Source of the DNA: Ferrovibrio sp. | GTDB lineage: Bacteria; Pseudomonadota; Alphaproteobacteria; Ferrovibrionales; Ferrovibrionaceae | Assembly: GCF_017994015.1 (NCBI RefSeq) | Contig: NZ_JAGOLP010000011.1 | Location: forward strand, 1-64,000 | Length of the DNA stretch: 64,000 nt | Reading direction: 5' to 3' | Shown here: piece after piece, positions 18,024-26,924 of the stretch | Layout: the number at the start of each line of letters is the position of its first letter | Position numbering within the stretch: position 1 is the first letter of the stretch | Position numbers and translations under genes: made by a program | The notes under the pieces: model-generated | What the model was told of the DNA's origin: nothing | Database searches by the model: none | The model's input: the letters and a program-made list of their open reading frames with translations, nothing else

Positions 18024-19150
18024 GCCACGGCGAAAGCCAGCAGGGCTTCATCCTGCCCAGGCCCAGCGATGATCGACAGGCCGAGCGGGCAGCCAGCCAA
18101 TTCGGCCAGCGGCAGGCTCAGCGCCGGCAGGCCGGCATGGCCGGCAAGGCTGGTGAGGCAAAGGGCTGCGCGGTAGAAGGCGCCACGCGCCGGGCCATCA
18201 CTGTTCAGTGCCAGGGCTGGCCCCGGTGTGCTGGGCAGCACCAGCGCACAGCCGGGCTGCAATAATGCCTGCAATCTGGCAGCGTAGCGGGCGCGGTGTG
18301 GCTGCCAATAGCCAACCTGCTCGGTGCTGATCGCCAGCGCATCGGCGAAGCGCGGCGCAATGCCAGCGCCAAATCGCGGCTTGGTTTCAGCGATCCAGTC
18401 GCCCAGGCTGGCCTTGATCTCGGCGCCTTGCAGCACGCGATAGCATTCAAGCCAATCAGCTTCCTGGCCGTCGAAAATTGTCACCGCTTCACCCAGCCAC
18501 GGCAGCATGGCGGCTGCGGCCGGGTCGGCCAGGGCATAGGCATCCACTGCGTGATAAAGCCGCGTGATCGGCACTGGATTTGTCATCTCGCTTTGCAGCA
18601 GCACGCGGCCGGCAGCGGCCAGATGGCGCGCATTGCGGGCAAACAGCCCTACCGTGTCGTAGCTCGGCGCAAATGGGATCACCCCATCCATCGGCACGCG
18701 GCCATGGCTCGGGCGAAAACCATAAACACCGCAGAAACTGGCCGGCACCCGCACCGAGCCGCCGGTATCAGTGCCGAGCGCCAGATCAACCAGGCCAGCC
18801 GCCACCGCCACGGCCGAGCCGCTGGATGAACCGCCGGGCAGGCGATCCGGGCAGCGCGGATTAAGCGGCGTGCCGTAATGCGCATTCTCGCCTTCCAGGC
18901 TGAAGGCCAGTTCGTCGGTGATGGTTTTGCCGCGCAGCCTTGCGCCATTGGCCAGCAGGCGTGCCACGGCGGCGGCATGGCTGGCGGCCGGGCTTTGGGC
19001 TGCGGCCCAATCCGGGTTGCCGCCGCCGGTGACATGGCCGGCCACATCGATCAGGTCTTTCACGGCAAAGCTCAGGCCATGCAACGCGCCGCAGCCAGTG
19101 GGTTCGGCGCGGCAATCGCTACCTGGCAGATAGGCGCCGTAATCGTGCAT
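18008..19150 (-). CDS. Amidase-signature hydrolase, AMI1-like
   Basis: Hydrolyses a carboxamide or related amide to acid and ammonia. 380 residues, short for the family and like plant AMI1 (indole-3-acetamide hydrolase), with GLSFAVKDLIDV, GGGNPDW, GENAHYGTPLNP and PGGSSSGSAVAV. The Ser-cisSer-Lys triad falls at Lys31, Ser108 and Ser132, each offset by exactly five from the triad I recall for AMI1 (36/113/137). It is the last gene of the BMP importer operon, starting 13 bases after the stop of the biuret-hydrolase-like gene, so its substrate probably comes through that importer. The true substrate is unknown. Confidence 0.87.
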   Translation of the reverse strand: MHDYGAYLPGSDCRAEPTGCGALHGLSFAVKDLIDVAGHVTGGGNPDWAAAQSPAASHAAAVARLLANGARLRGKTITDELAFSLEGENAHYGTPLNPRCPDRLPGGSSSGSAVAVAAGLVDLALGTDTGGSVRVPASFCGVYGFRPSHGRVPMDGVIPFAPSYDTVGLFARNARHLAAAGRVLLQSEMTNPVPITRLYHAVDAYALADPAAAAMLPWLGEAVTIFDGQEADWLECYRVLQGAEIKASLGDWIAETKPRFGAGIAPRFADALAISTEQVGYWQPHRARYAARLQALLQPGCALVLPSTPGPALALNSDGPARGAFYRAALCLTSLAGHAGLPALSLPLAELAGCPLGLSIIAGPGQDEALLAFAVAQALS

Positions 19151-19163
19151 CAGGGCGCCACAA

Positions 19164-19826
19164 TCAGGCCAGGGCGGGCAGAATCGATGCCACAGGCGCG
19201 GTCCAGCCAACAATGCCGCCCTGGGCGCGGATCATCGCCAGAGTGGCGGCTTTGAATTCCGGGAAATAGCTTTCTGTGGCATCTTCGGCCAGCAGGCATT
19301 CATAGCCGCGATCATTGGCTTCGCGCATCGTGGTCTGTACACAAACCTCGGTGGTGACGCCGGCAAAAACCAGATGATTGACCCCGGCGCGGCGCAGGAT
19401 GTCACCCAATGGGGTGGCATAGAAGGCGCCCTTGCCGGGTTTCAGGATCACGGCTTCGCCGGGGATTGGCGCCAGTTCCGGGATGATGTCGTTGCCCGGT
19501 TCGCCATCCACCAGGATGCGGCCCATCGGCCCGCTATCGCCAATTGTCAGGCTGCCGCGCCCGCGCTGGCGCTTCGAGGGCGGGCAATCGGACAGATCGG
19601 CGCGATGGCCCTCGCGGGTATGGATCACCGGCAAGCCGGCGCGGCGGAAACCATCGATCAAGGCCGCCACGGTGGGGATGATTGCGGTCAGCAAGCTCAC
19701 GTCATTGCCCAGGGCGGCGCCGAAGCCACCCGGCTCGACAAAATCGCGCTGCATGTCGATCACGATCAGCGCCAGTTTGCCGCTCGGGAAATCAAATGCA
19801 TAAGGTTGAGCATCGATGCTTGGCAT
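19164..19826 (-). CDS. Isochorismatase-family cysteine hydrolase, biuret hydrolase-like
   Basis: 220-residue amidohydrolase of the isochorismatase fold. The catalytic triad is visible as Asp24 (VIDMQRDF), Lys132 (KPGKGAF) and Cys162 ([10 protein letters not shown]). Segments [23 protein letters not shown] and [13 protein letters not shown], and Gln202 in AQGG, match what I remember of BiuH from Rhizobium cyanuric-acid degradation more closely than nicotinamidase or RutB. Biuret, triuret or another ureide is therefore a plausible substrate, but close relatives act on other amides. It sits between the BMP-type permease and the AMI1-like amidase, four bases after the permease stop. Confidence 0.85.
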   Translation of the reverse strand: MPSIDAQPYAFDFPSGKLALIVIDMQRDFVEPGGFGAALGNDVSLLTAIIPTVAALIDGFRRAGLPVIHTREGHRADLSDCPPSKRQRGRGSLTIGDSGPMGRILVDGEPGNDIIPELAPIPGEAVILKPGKGAFYATPLGDILRRAGVNHLVFAGVTTEVCVQTTMREANDRGYECLLAEDATESYFPEFKAATLAMIRAQGGIVGWTAPVASILPALA

Positions 19827-19830
19827 AGTG

Positions 19831-20754
19831 TCATTTTCCGCGCTGGAAGGGCAGGGTGAGCGCGGCCGGCGGATCAAGCCGGCCCACCACGCCGGCCACC
19901 GCCAGCAGCGCCAGAATATAGGGCAGCATCAGCAGCAAGGCGGTAGGTACATTCACACCCATCGCCGGCAACTGGAATTGCAAAGCCGTGGCGGCGCCAA
20001 ACAGCAGGCAGGCGCCAACGGTGCGCCACACTGTCCAGCCGCCGAAGATCACGGCGGCCAGGGCCAGATAGCCGGCGCCGTTGGTCATGTTTTCGGTGAA
20101 GGTGTTGATATCTGCCACGGAGAGGAATGAGCCGGCCAGACCTGCCATCACACCGGTGATCAGCACCGCCTGAAAGCGCGTGCGTGCCACCGGAATGCCT
20201 GCCTTGTCGCCGGCGCGCGGATCGTCGCCCACGGCGCGCACGGCCAGGCCGAAAGACGTGTATTTCAGCATCCACCAGATGCCGGCGACACAGGCCAGGC
20301 CAAAATAGACCAGCAAGGATTGCTGAAACAGCGCCGGGCCGATCAGCGGCAGGTCACTCAGGCCGGGAATGTTCAGCTTGGCCAGGCCGGGAATCTGCTC
20401 ACGCGACAGGCCGCCGAAAATGATGCGGTAGAGCAAGGTGGTGGCGCCCAGCGCCAGAATGTTGAAGCCAATACCCACCACAAGCTGGTTGGCGCGCAGC
20501 CGCACACTCAGCACGGCTTGCAAGGCGGCAACCGCCAGGGCGGCCAGCATGGCGCAGACAATGCCGAGTGCCGGGATGCCGGTGCCCCAGGCGCCCAGCG
20601 CACCGAAGAAGGCCGCGGTCAGCATCATGCCTTCCAGGCTGAGATTGAGCACACCGGCGCGTTCGCTGACCAGTTCGCCGGTGGCAGCCAGGATCAGCGG
20701 CATAGCCAGGCGTAAAGTCGAGGTGATGAAGACAGGCAGCAGGTCGACTATCAT
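19831..20754 (-). CDS. BMP-type ABC transporter permease (NupQ/YufQ-like)
   Basis: Inner-membrane permease of 307 residues with about eight hydrophobic segments, of the BPD_transp_2 family. The sequence [20 protein letters not shown] is the family hallmark in this permease, and [18 protein letters not shown] holds the loop that contacts the ATPase. It pairs with the second permease, with which it overlaps by four bases (ATGA). Transporters of this type import purine nucleosides and related compounds. Confidence 0.92.
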   Translation of the reverse strand: MIVDLLPVFITSTLRLAMPLILAATGELVSERAGVLNLSLEGMMLTAAFFGALGAWGTGIPALGIVCAMLAALAVAALQAVLSVRLRANQLVVGIGFNILALGATTLLYRIIFGGLSREQIPGLAKLNIPGLSDLPLIGPALFQQSLLVYFGLACVAGIWWMLKYTSFGLAVRAVGDDPRAGDKAGIPVARTRFQAVLITGVMAGLAGSFLSVADINTFTENMTNGAGYLALAAVIFGGWTVWRTVGACLLFGAATALQFQLPAMGVNVPTALLLMLPYILALLAVAGVVGRLDPPAALTLPFQRGK

Positions 20755-21836
20755 TTCGCCTCCCCGGACAGCCGTTCAGCCAGAATGACCGAACCGGCAA
20801 CACTGATCACGATCAGGCCCTGGATAACTAGGGTGAGCGCGGCCGGCACCTGGGCGGAAATTTCCATCGAGATGCCGCCCGAGCGCAGGAAGCCGAAAAA
20901 CAGCGCCCCCGCCAGCACACCCACCGCCGAGCCGCGTGACAGCAGGCCGACCACTAGGCCATCGAAGCCGTAGCCCGAGGAGAAGCCAGCCTTGAGGTAG
21001 TATTGTTCACCCTGAATCATGCTGGCGCCGGCCATCCCGCCAAGTGCGCCGGCAATGCCGAGTGCCGCCACCAGCAACCAGTCGCAAGGCATGCCGGCGC
21101 GGCGTGCCGCCAATTCATTCAGGCCAACAGCGCGCAGCCGCAGGCCGAAGCTGGAGCGTTGCAGCAACACAGCGGTGGCGATGGCGGCCAGCAGACACAG
21201 CAGTAGGCCGATATGCAGTGGCGATTCTGGATCGGGGGTGAGTGCGGGCAATTGTGTGCTGGGCGGGATCGGCAGCGATTCCGGCAGGGTGGCCGAGGAA
21301 TTGCGCGGCTGGCGCAGCAGATTGTCGGATTGCACACTCCAGTAGACCAGCAGCAAAGCGATGAAGCCAAGCAGCAGGGTGGAGATCACTTCATTGGTGC
21401 CGAAGCGCACTTTCATCACGCCGGCAATAGCGCCCCAGCCGGCGCCGGCCAGCGCACCGGCCAAGAGTGGCAGCAGCACCGCCAGGCCAAGGCCCAAATC
21501 CTGCACGCCGCCATAAAGCGCCACGGCAGTGGCAGCGATGCCGCCCACGGCGATCTGGCCTTCACCGCCCACATTGGTCAGGTTGGCGCGATTGGCGATG
21601 ATGAAGCCGAAGCCGACCAGGGCCAGCGCCACGGCGCGGTTGACCGAGGCACCAAAGGCGAAGGGCGAACCGATGGCGCCATCAATGAAGGCTTCCACCG
21701 CATCCGGCACCGAACGACCGGATAGTGCTATCATCAGCAAGCCCAATAGCAGCGCCAGCAATGTGGCGCCGAGCGGCACTGCCAAACGCAGGGCGGTGCG
21801 GGAGATTTGTTGCCGGTCGATCACAAGCGCCGTCAT
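20751..21836 (-). CDS. BMP-type ABC transporter permease (NupP/YufP-like)
   Basis: Second permease of the importer, 361 residues with about nine membrane segments. Family features are VALALVGFGFIIANRANLTN with the NVGGEGQIAVGG motif, TNEVISTLLLGFIALLL, and RAVGLNELAARRAGMPCDWL for ATPase contact. It overlaps the ATPase gene upstream by four bases and the partner permease downstream by four bases, so subunit synthesis is coupled. Substrate specificity lies in the binding protein. Confidence 0.92.
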   Translation of the reverse strand: MTALVIDRQQISRTALRLAVPLGATLLALLLGLLMIALSGRSVPDAVEAFIDGAIGSPFAFGASVNRAVALALVGFGFIIANRANLTNVGGEGQIAVGGIAATAVALYGGVQDLGLGLAVLLPLLAGALAGAGWGAIAGVMKVRFGTNEVISTLLLGFIALLLVYWSVQSDNLLRQPRNSSATLPESLPIPPSTQLPALTPDPESPLHIGLLLCLLAAIATAVLLQRSSFGLRLRAVGLNELAARRAGMPCDWLLVAALGIAGALGGMAGASMIQGEQYYLKAGFSSGYGFDGLVVGLLSRGSAVGVLAGALFFGFLRSGGISMEISAQVPAALTLVIQGLIVISVAGSVILAERLSGEAK

Positions 21837-23422
21837 GCTGCATGCCCCGACATCAAGGCGCCGATGGCTTCACGCTGATCCATCCGTGCCGGCTTCTCGC
21901 CGATTACCCGGCCGCGATACAGCACCAGGATGCGATCGGAGGCGGCGATCAATTCATCCAACTCGCTTGATATCAGCAGTACGCCAACACCGCGTGCCGC
22001 AGCGGCACGGATCTGGCGATACACGGCTTCCACGGCGCCGATATCCAGGCCGCGCGTCGGCTGGGCCGCCAATAGGAAAACAAGCGGGTCGAGGGTCAAT
22101 TCACGCGCTAGCACCGCTTTCTGCTGGTTGCCGCCAGACAGGCCGCCAAAGGCCACTTCGGCGCTGGCGGCACGCACATCGTATTCCTGCATCAGGCTGC
22201 GCGCCGCATCGGTTAGCGCGCGACGTTGCAGCATGCCGAAGCGGGTGAATTGTCCCAGCTTGTTGAGGAACATGTTCTCGGCCACATTCATGCCGGTGAC
22301 ACAGGCCACGGCATGGCGATCCTCGGGTACGATCCCGCCGCCTGCGGCGGTAACGGCAGCCGGACCGGCATCGGTCATATCCTGTTCGCCGATATGGAAC
22401 CGGCCGGCGCTGGGTTTGAGCAGCCCGGCCAGCACGCGGCCCAGCTCGGATTGGCCATTGCCCTCCACGCCGGCCAGGCCGATCACTTCGCCGGCCCGGA
22501 TTTCCAGGGTAAAATTATCCAGCCGCACCGCGCCGCTGCGGTCCTTCACGGTCAAACCGTTGCAGACCAGGGCAAAGGGGCGTGGCTTTTCAGGGTCTAC
22601 CGCCAACGGCTTGATATCGGCCAAGCTGGCCTGGAGTGCGCTTTCCAGCGATACGACTTCACGGCCCACCATGGCGCGCACTAGATCGCCCATCTGGGCC
22701 TCGGCCATGCGTGCCGTGGTGATGTGGCGCCCACCCCGCAGCACGCTCACCTTGTCGGCCACCTTGGCGATTTCGGCCAGTTTGTGTGTCACCATGATCA
22801 CGGCGCGGCCGTCATCGGCCACACGGCGCACAATCTCCAGCAGGGCGCCGATTTCCTCCGGCGGCAGCACAGCGGTCGGCTCATCCAGCACCAGCAGGCG
22901 CGGCTCGCGCATCAGGCATTTCACGATCTCGACGCGCTGGCGCTCACCCACCGACAAGTCGCCGACGATGGCATCCGGATCGACCACCAGATCGTAGCGC
23001 CGGCTCAATTCGCGAATCCGTTCGGCGTAGGTGTGATGCGCCAGGATGCCCTTGGCCTGGCCCAGCATCAGGTTTTCCACCACGCTCATGCGTGGCACCA
23101 CGCTGAAATGCTGATGCACCATGGCGATGCCGCTATTCAGCGCTTCGGCCGGGCCGGCCGGCAGCCATTCGCGGCCGGCATAGCGCATGAAGCCGCTATC
23201 GGGCGCATGGGTGCCGAAGATCAGATTGCAGAGCGTGGATTTGCCGGCGCCGTTCTCGCCCAACAGGCAATGTACTTCGCCGGCATGGAATTCCAGGCTG
23301 ATATCGGCCAGGGCCAGCAAGCTGCCGAAGCGCTTCGATACGGCTTCCAGCACCAGCAGCGGACGGGCATCTGCCGCTACTGGTGCTGTTTCCATCGCGC
23401 TCGCCTCGGCCAGAGCTGGCAT
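21833..23422 (-). CDS. BMP-type ABC transporter ATP-binding protein (two ABC domains)
   Basis: 529-residue tandem ATPase that energises the importer. Domain 1 (about 20-260) has GENGAGKST, HQHFSVVP, signature LSVGERQRVEIVKCL and VLDEPTAVL. Domain 2 (about 285-520) has the degenerate P-loop GVEGNGQSE, signature LSGGNQQKAVLAREL and AAQPTRGLD in place of a canonical Walker B, all typical of this subfamily. The ATG at MPALAEAS shares one base with the TGA of the binding-protein gene; the longer open frame upstream is only read-through of the other frame. Confidence 0.92.
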   Translation of the reverse strand: MPALAEASAMETAPVAADARPLLVLEAVSKRFGSLLALADISLEFHAGEVHCLLGENGAGKSTLCNLIFGTHAPDSGFMRYAGREWLPAGPAEALNSGIAMVHQHFSVVPRMSVVENLMLGQAKGILAHHTYAERIRELSRRYDLVVDPDAIVGDLSVGERQRVEIVKCLMREPRLLVLDEPTAVLPPEEIGALLEIVRRVADDGRAVIMVTHKLAEIAKVADKVSVLRGGRHITTARMAEAQMGDLVRAMVGREVVSLESALQASLADIKPLAVDPEKPRPFALVCNGLTVKDRSGAVRLDNFTLEIRAGEVIGLAGVEGNGQSELGRVLAGLLKPSAGRFHIGEQDMTDAGPAAVTAAGGGIVPEDRHAVACVTGMNVAENMFLNKLGQFTRFGMLQRRALTDAARSLMQEYDVRAASAEVAFGGLSGGNQQKAVLARELTLDPLVFLLAAQPTRGLDIGAVEAVYRQIRAAAARGVGVLLISSELDELIAASDRILVLYRGRVIGEKPARMDQREAIGALMSGHAA

Positions 23423-24414
23423 CAGGCGTCGAGTACTTTGATCTTGCCCGAGAGCAGGTCTTTCTTGATCTCTTCCAGCTTGGCCTTCATTGCCGGCGTG
23501 CCGCCGCCGCAGATCACGATATCCGAGGATTTCGGCCCCATTGCCAGACCGAAAGGCTTGAATTCCGGTTTCCAGGTGCCGGCCACAGCCTGTTCGATGG
23601 CGTATTCCACCTGATAACCCACGCCGGTGATTGAATAGGCGATATAGAGCGGGTCCGTGCCGCAACGATCCGTGTAGCTGCCGATGATATGCGTGCCTTT
23701 CTCGCGCGCCGCCTGCTCCATGCCGCGCAGGCCGAGATTGAGAATGTGGTAATGCACATCGGCGCCCTGGGCGATGGCGGCCAGGGTTGCCTCCTTGGAT
23801 TTCGCCACGTCGTCGAAATCGCCAGTGTAATTCTCAAAATACTTGATGGCCGGATTGATGTATTTGGCGCCGTTGCCGAATTCCTTGCCGGTATTGACGA
23901 TGGCGGGAATTTCCAGGCCGCCGACATAGGACACAGCGCCGTTCTTCGACAGCATGGCTGCGGCGGCACCGGCAACAAAGCCGATTTCGGCCTGGCGCAC
24001 ATCGTAGCCCGAGACATTAGCCGGTTTGTTTGGATCGGCATTGCCGCCGACGATGGCAAATTTCTTCTTGGCGAAGCGCGGCGCCACTTTCATCACCGAT
24101 GCCTGGGTCTGGCCGCCAACACCGATGATTAGTTCGTTCTTGCCGGCCAGCGCCACCAGCACCTGTTCCATCTCGCCGAATTTCACATTCTCGATGAAGC
24201 TGATCTTCACCTTGTCGCCGAGTCTCTTTTCCACCGCCTTGAGGCCGTCATAGCCGGATTCCATCCAGCCCTTGTCGGATTTTGAACCAGGGATCAGCAC
24301 GCCCACGGTGAGCGGCCCGGCAGCGCGGGCGGGCAGGGCCCAATGACCCAGCAGCGTAACGCCGGCAGCGGCGGCACTGCCCTGCAAAAACCGGCGACGA
24401 TTGGAATGCAGCAT
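23422..24414 (-). CDS. BMP-family ABC transporter substrate-binding protein
   Basis: Periplasmic binding protein of 330 residues, first gene of the importer operon. A twin-arginine signal (SNRRRFLQGSAAAAG) is followed by the Bmp/Med fold: VGVLIPGSKSDKGWMESGYDG, IIGVGGQTQASV, FAIVGGNADPNKPANVSGYD and SYTDRCGTDPLYIAYSI. Relatives bind purine nucleosides, but several BMP proteins near amide hydrolases may bind other nitrogen compounds. The start is set by GGGGGAAG six bases before the ATG; longer frames upstream lack support. Operon order is binding protein, ATPase, two permeases, cysteine hydrolase, amidase. Confidence 0.92.
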   Translation of the reverse strand: MLHSNRRRFLQGSAAAAGVTLLGHWALPARAAGPLTVGVLIPGSKSDKGWMESGYDGLKAVEKRLGDKVKISFIENVKFGEMEQVLVALAGKNELIIGVGGQTQASVMKVAPRFAKKKFAIVGGNADPNKPANVSGYDVRQAEIGFVAGAAAAMLSKNGAVSYVGGLEIPAIVNTGKEFGNGAKYINPAIKYFENYTGDFDDVAKSKEATLAAIAQGADVHYHILNLGLRGMEQAAREKGTHIIGSYTDRCGTDPLYIAYSITGVGYQVEYAIEQAVAGTWKPEFKPFGLAMGPKSSDIVICGGGTPAMKAKLEEIKKDLLSGKIKVLDA

Positions 24415-24576
24415 GACTTCCCCCTTCGGCACGGGCGCTGCCGGCATTGGCGGCGCGCGGTAGTGCTGAACAGGATTGCAATCAGCATGCCAGCGCCCGA
24501 AGCAGTGATTCAGCAATGGGATTCGGAAGTTTTTGCAATATGGCCAGCCAGGGCTGCGCAAGGATGCTGCTCAAAA

Positions 24577-24586
24577 TTGCATGCAA
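24577..24586. promoter_or_regulatory. Palindrome in divergent promoter region
   Basis: ttgcatgcaa is a perfect 10-bp palindrome in the 282-base gap between the BMP operon and the divergent cysteine hydrolase gene. It is a plausible operator that could control both. No regulator gene is adjacent, so the binding protein is unknown. The rest of this gap holds no gene that I can support. Confidence 0.35.
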
Positions 24587-24696
24587 AGCCCAAAATAGAG
24601 GCATCGTATGCACGTTGCACCAGGCAAACACCCGGTTTGGCTTTGGCAAAGGATTTGCTTCTTGCTCTGTGATCTTGCTGCAACAGGAGCCAAGCG

Positions 24697-25485
24697 ATGA
24701 CCAAAGCCGCCAGCCCGAAACTTGCCACTTTGGGCGCACCACGCGCCGGCTATGTCTGGGGCGCCAATGCCAAACATATTGATATGGCCTTGCCGCCCCG
24801 GCCGGCTCGCCCGGTTAGCCTCAAGGCGGCGCCGCAGGATATCAGCTTTGATGCCAATCGCACGGCGATGATCGTGATCGACATGCAGAATGATTTCTGC
24901 ACGGCGGGCGGCTGGGTGGATCATATCGGCGGCGATTACCGGCCTGACCGGGCGCCGATCAAGCCGTTGCAGAAGCTGCTGCCGGTTTTGCGGGCTGCAG
25001 GCATTCCGGTAATCTGGGTCAATTGGGGCAACCGGCCTGATCTGGCCAATATGCCGCCAAACCAGATTCATCTCTACAAACCGGCCGGCAGCGGTGTGGG
25101 TCTGGGCGATCCGCTGCCCGGTTCCGGTGCCCGCGTGCTGGAGAAGGATAGCTGGGCCGCCGCCGTGGTGGACGAGCTGGAGCAGGCACCGGAAGATATC
25201 AAGGTCGACAAATACCGCATCAGCGGCTTTTGGGACACGCCGCTGGATTCAATCCTGCGCAACCTGGATATCCGCACATTGCTGTTCAGCGGCGTGAACA
25301 CCGATCAATGTGTGCTGCATAGTCTCACCGATGCCAATTTCCTCGGCTATGGCTGCGTGCTGGTGGAGGATTGCTGCGCCACCTCGTCGCCGGCTTTCTG
25401 CACCGAGGCCACGGTATGGAATGTGAAAAAATGCTTCGGCTTTGTCTCCAACTCAAGGAAGCTGATCAAGGCGCTATGCCAATAG
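24697..25485 (+). CDS. Isochorismatase-family cysteine hydrolase
   Basis: 262-residue amidohydrolase with Asp62 (IDMQNDF), Lys172 (VDKYRISGFWDTPLDSIL) and Cys205 (NTDQCVLHSL) forming the expected triad. It carries a roughly 50-residue N-terminal extension and an insertion around 122-150, so it differs from the BiuH-like enzyme in the adjacent operon. The ureidoacrylate/ureide-hydrolysing branch is possible, but I cannot name the substrate. RBS AGGAG lies nine bases before the ATG. Transcribed divergently from the BMP importer across 282 bases, which suggests shared regulation. It ends ten bases from the convergent aminotransferase stop. Confidence 0.87.
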   Translation: MTKAASPKLATLGAPRAGYVWGANAKHIDMALPPRPARPVSLKAAPQDISFDANRTAMIVIDMQNDFCTAGGWVDHIGGDYRPDRAPIKPLQKLLPVLRAAGIPVIWVNWGNRPDLANMPPNQIHLYKPAGSGVGLGDPLPGSGARVLEKDSWAAAVVDELEQAPEDIKVDKYRISGFWDTPLDSILRNLDIRTLLFSGVNTDQCVLHSLTDANFLGYGCVLVEDCCATSSPAFCTEATVWNVKKCFGFVSNSRKLIKALCQ

Positions 25486-25495
25486 CCCAAAGCCC

Positions 25496-26830
25496 CTATA
25501 GCTTTGCCAGCACGGCATCGATCTTGCCGAACAGGTCGTCGAGATCGTCTTCCGTGGCAATGAAGGGCGGTGCCAGGATGATGGTGTCGTAGGTTACACG
25601 CACCACCGCGCCGGTGTTGAACAGTCCGGTCAACACGGCAAAGCCGCGCGCGCCGGCAGCTTCCGCCGGGGCCAGATCAATGCCGCCAAGCAGGCCATAC
25701 CCGCGGATATCCTGCACGATGGCGTGTTTGCGCAGGGCGCCGAGGCGTTCGAGGAATTTCGGCGTCAACGCCTTGGCGCGGACGAACAGCTCCTCATCCT
25801 TGAAAATCTTCAGTGTGGCGCTGGCGGCGGCACAGGCCACCGGATGCGCCGACCAGGTGTAACCATGGAAAAACTCGATGCCGCCCGGCACGGCATCAAC
25901 AATGGTGTCGTAAACCCCATTACGCACCGCCACGGCCGCCATCGGGATATTGCCGTTGGTGATGGCCTTGGCCATGGTCATGATATCCGGTGTCACACCA
26001 AAGGCCTGCGCGGCAAAAGCTTCGCCGGTGCGGCCAAAGCCGGTGATGACCTCGTCGAAGATCAGCAGGATGCCATGTTTGTCGCAGATCGCCCGCAGCT
26101 TTTCCAGATAGCCCTTGGGCGGCGGCAGGATACCCACTGAACCGGCAATCGGTTCAACGATACAGGCGGCAATGGTGTCGCCGCCATGCAGGTCCACCAA
26201 ACGCTGCAAATCATCGGCCAGATCGGCGCCATGCTCGCCTTGGCCAAGCTGAAAGCGGTTTTCAGCAATATGCGTGTGGCGCAGATGCGACACGCCGGGC
26301 ATGCCAAGGCCAAACATGTCGCGGTTGCGCACCATGCCGCCAACCGACCAGCCGGCGAAATTCACGCCATGATAACCCTTCTCGCGGCCAACCACGCGCA
26401 GGCGCTGGCCGTCGCCACGGCGGCGATGATATTGGATGGCGATCTTGATGGCGCTTTCCACCGCTTCCGAACCGGAGCCGACGAAGAAAACGCGATCTAT
26501 GTCGGCTGGCGTGAGTTGTGCAATCTCGCGTGCGAGCTGGAAGCTGCCCGGGGTGCCGAATTGAAACGGCGGCGCGTAATCCAGCCGCTCTAGCTGCGCT
26601 GCCACAGCATCGCGAATTTCGCGCCGGCCATGGCCGGCCGGGGTGCAGAACAGGCCGGACAGGCCATCCACCAGCTTCTCGCCGCGATCATTCCAGTAAT
26701 GCACACCTTCGGCCCGGGCGATGATGCGCGGCTGCTGCTTGAACTGCCGGTTGGCCGTGAACGGCATCCAGTGAAACGACAGATCCTCGTTATGCAGCGG
26801 CGAGGCGAGGGCATTGGCTGAAGCGCTCAC
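25496..26830 (-). CDS. Class III omega-amino acid:pyruvate-type aminotransferase
   Basis: PLP enzyme of 444 residues that moves an omega-amino group to pyruvate or another keto acid, giving an aldehyde. HWMPFTANRQFK and GLFCTPAGHGRREI are typical of beta-alanine/omega-amino acid:pyruvate transaminases. Also visible are GSGSEAVESAIKIA, EKGYHGVN, FDEVITGFGRTG and TMAKAITNGNIPM with the Schiff-base Lys. The start is a GTG six bases after a full AGGAGG; the in-frame ATG nine codons upstream precedes that site and is rejected. It is the last gene of the minus-strand run, 94 bases after the ABC ATPase gene. Confidence 0.87.
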   Translation of the reverse strand: MSASANALASPLHNEDLSFHWMPFTANRQFKQQPRIIARAEGVHYWNDRGEKLVDGLSGLFCTPAGHGRREIRDAVAAQLERLDYAPPFQFGTPGSFQLAREIAQLTPADIDRVFFVGSGSEAVESAIKIAIQYHRRRGDGQRLRVVGREKGYHGVNFAGWSVGGMVRNRDMFGLGMPGVSHLRHTHIAENRFQLGQGEHGADLADDLQRLVDLHGGDTIAACIVEPIAGSVGILPPPKGYLEKLRAICDKHGILLIFDEVITGFGRTGEAFAAQAFGVTPDIMTMAKAITNGNIPMAAVAVRNGVYDTIVDAVPGGIEFFHGYTWSAHPVACAAASATLKIFKDEELFVRAKALTPKFLERLGALRKHAIVQDIRGYGLLGGIDLAPAEAAGARGFAVLTGLFNTGAVVRVTYDTIILAPPFIATEDDLDDLFGKIDAVLAKL

Positions 26831-26891
26831 GGGTATCCTCCTGGCTATACGCGGCATAAGATTAGCATGGCGCCGACCCGGCTTGTAGAAC

Positions 26892-26911
26892 CAGCCGGTG
26901 CTTTCCGGCTG
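26892..26911 (-). other. Intercistronic hairpin before the aminotransferase
   Basis: cagccgg-tgcttt-ccggctg forms a perfect 7-bp stem 14 bases after the OppF-type gene stops. No U-rich tract follows on the minus strand, so it is unlikely to be a full intrinsic terminator. It may lower read-through or fix an mRNA end between the transporter and the aminotransferase. Confidence 0.45.
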
Positions 26912-26924
26912 ATCCAGAAAAAGC

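Noticed and set aside
18008..19150. Naming the amidase AtzE or allophanate hydrolase because of its BiuH-like neighbour
   Set aside because: Its sequence signature and length fit AMI1-like amidases better, and it has no allophanate-hydrolase C-terminal domain.
26828..26857. ATG at 26857 as the start of the omega-transaminase
   Set aside because: It lies upstream of a perfect AGGAGG site that is correctly spaced for the GTG at 26830, so the ribosome would start at the GTG.
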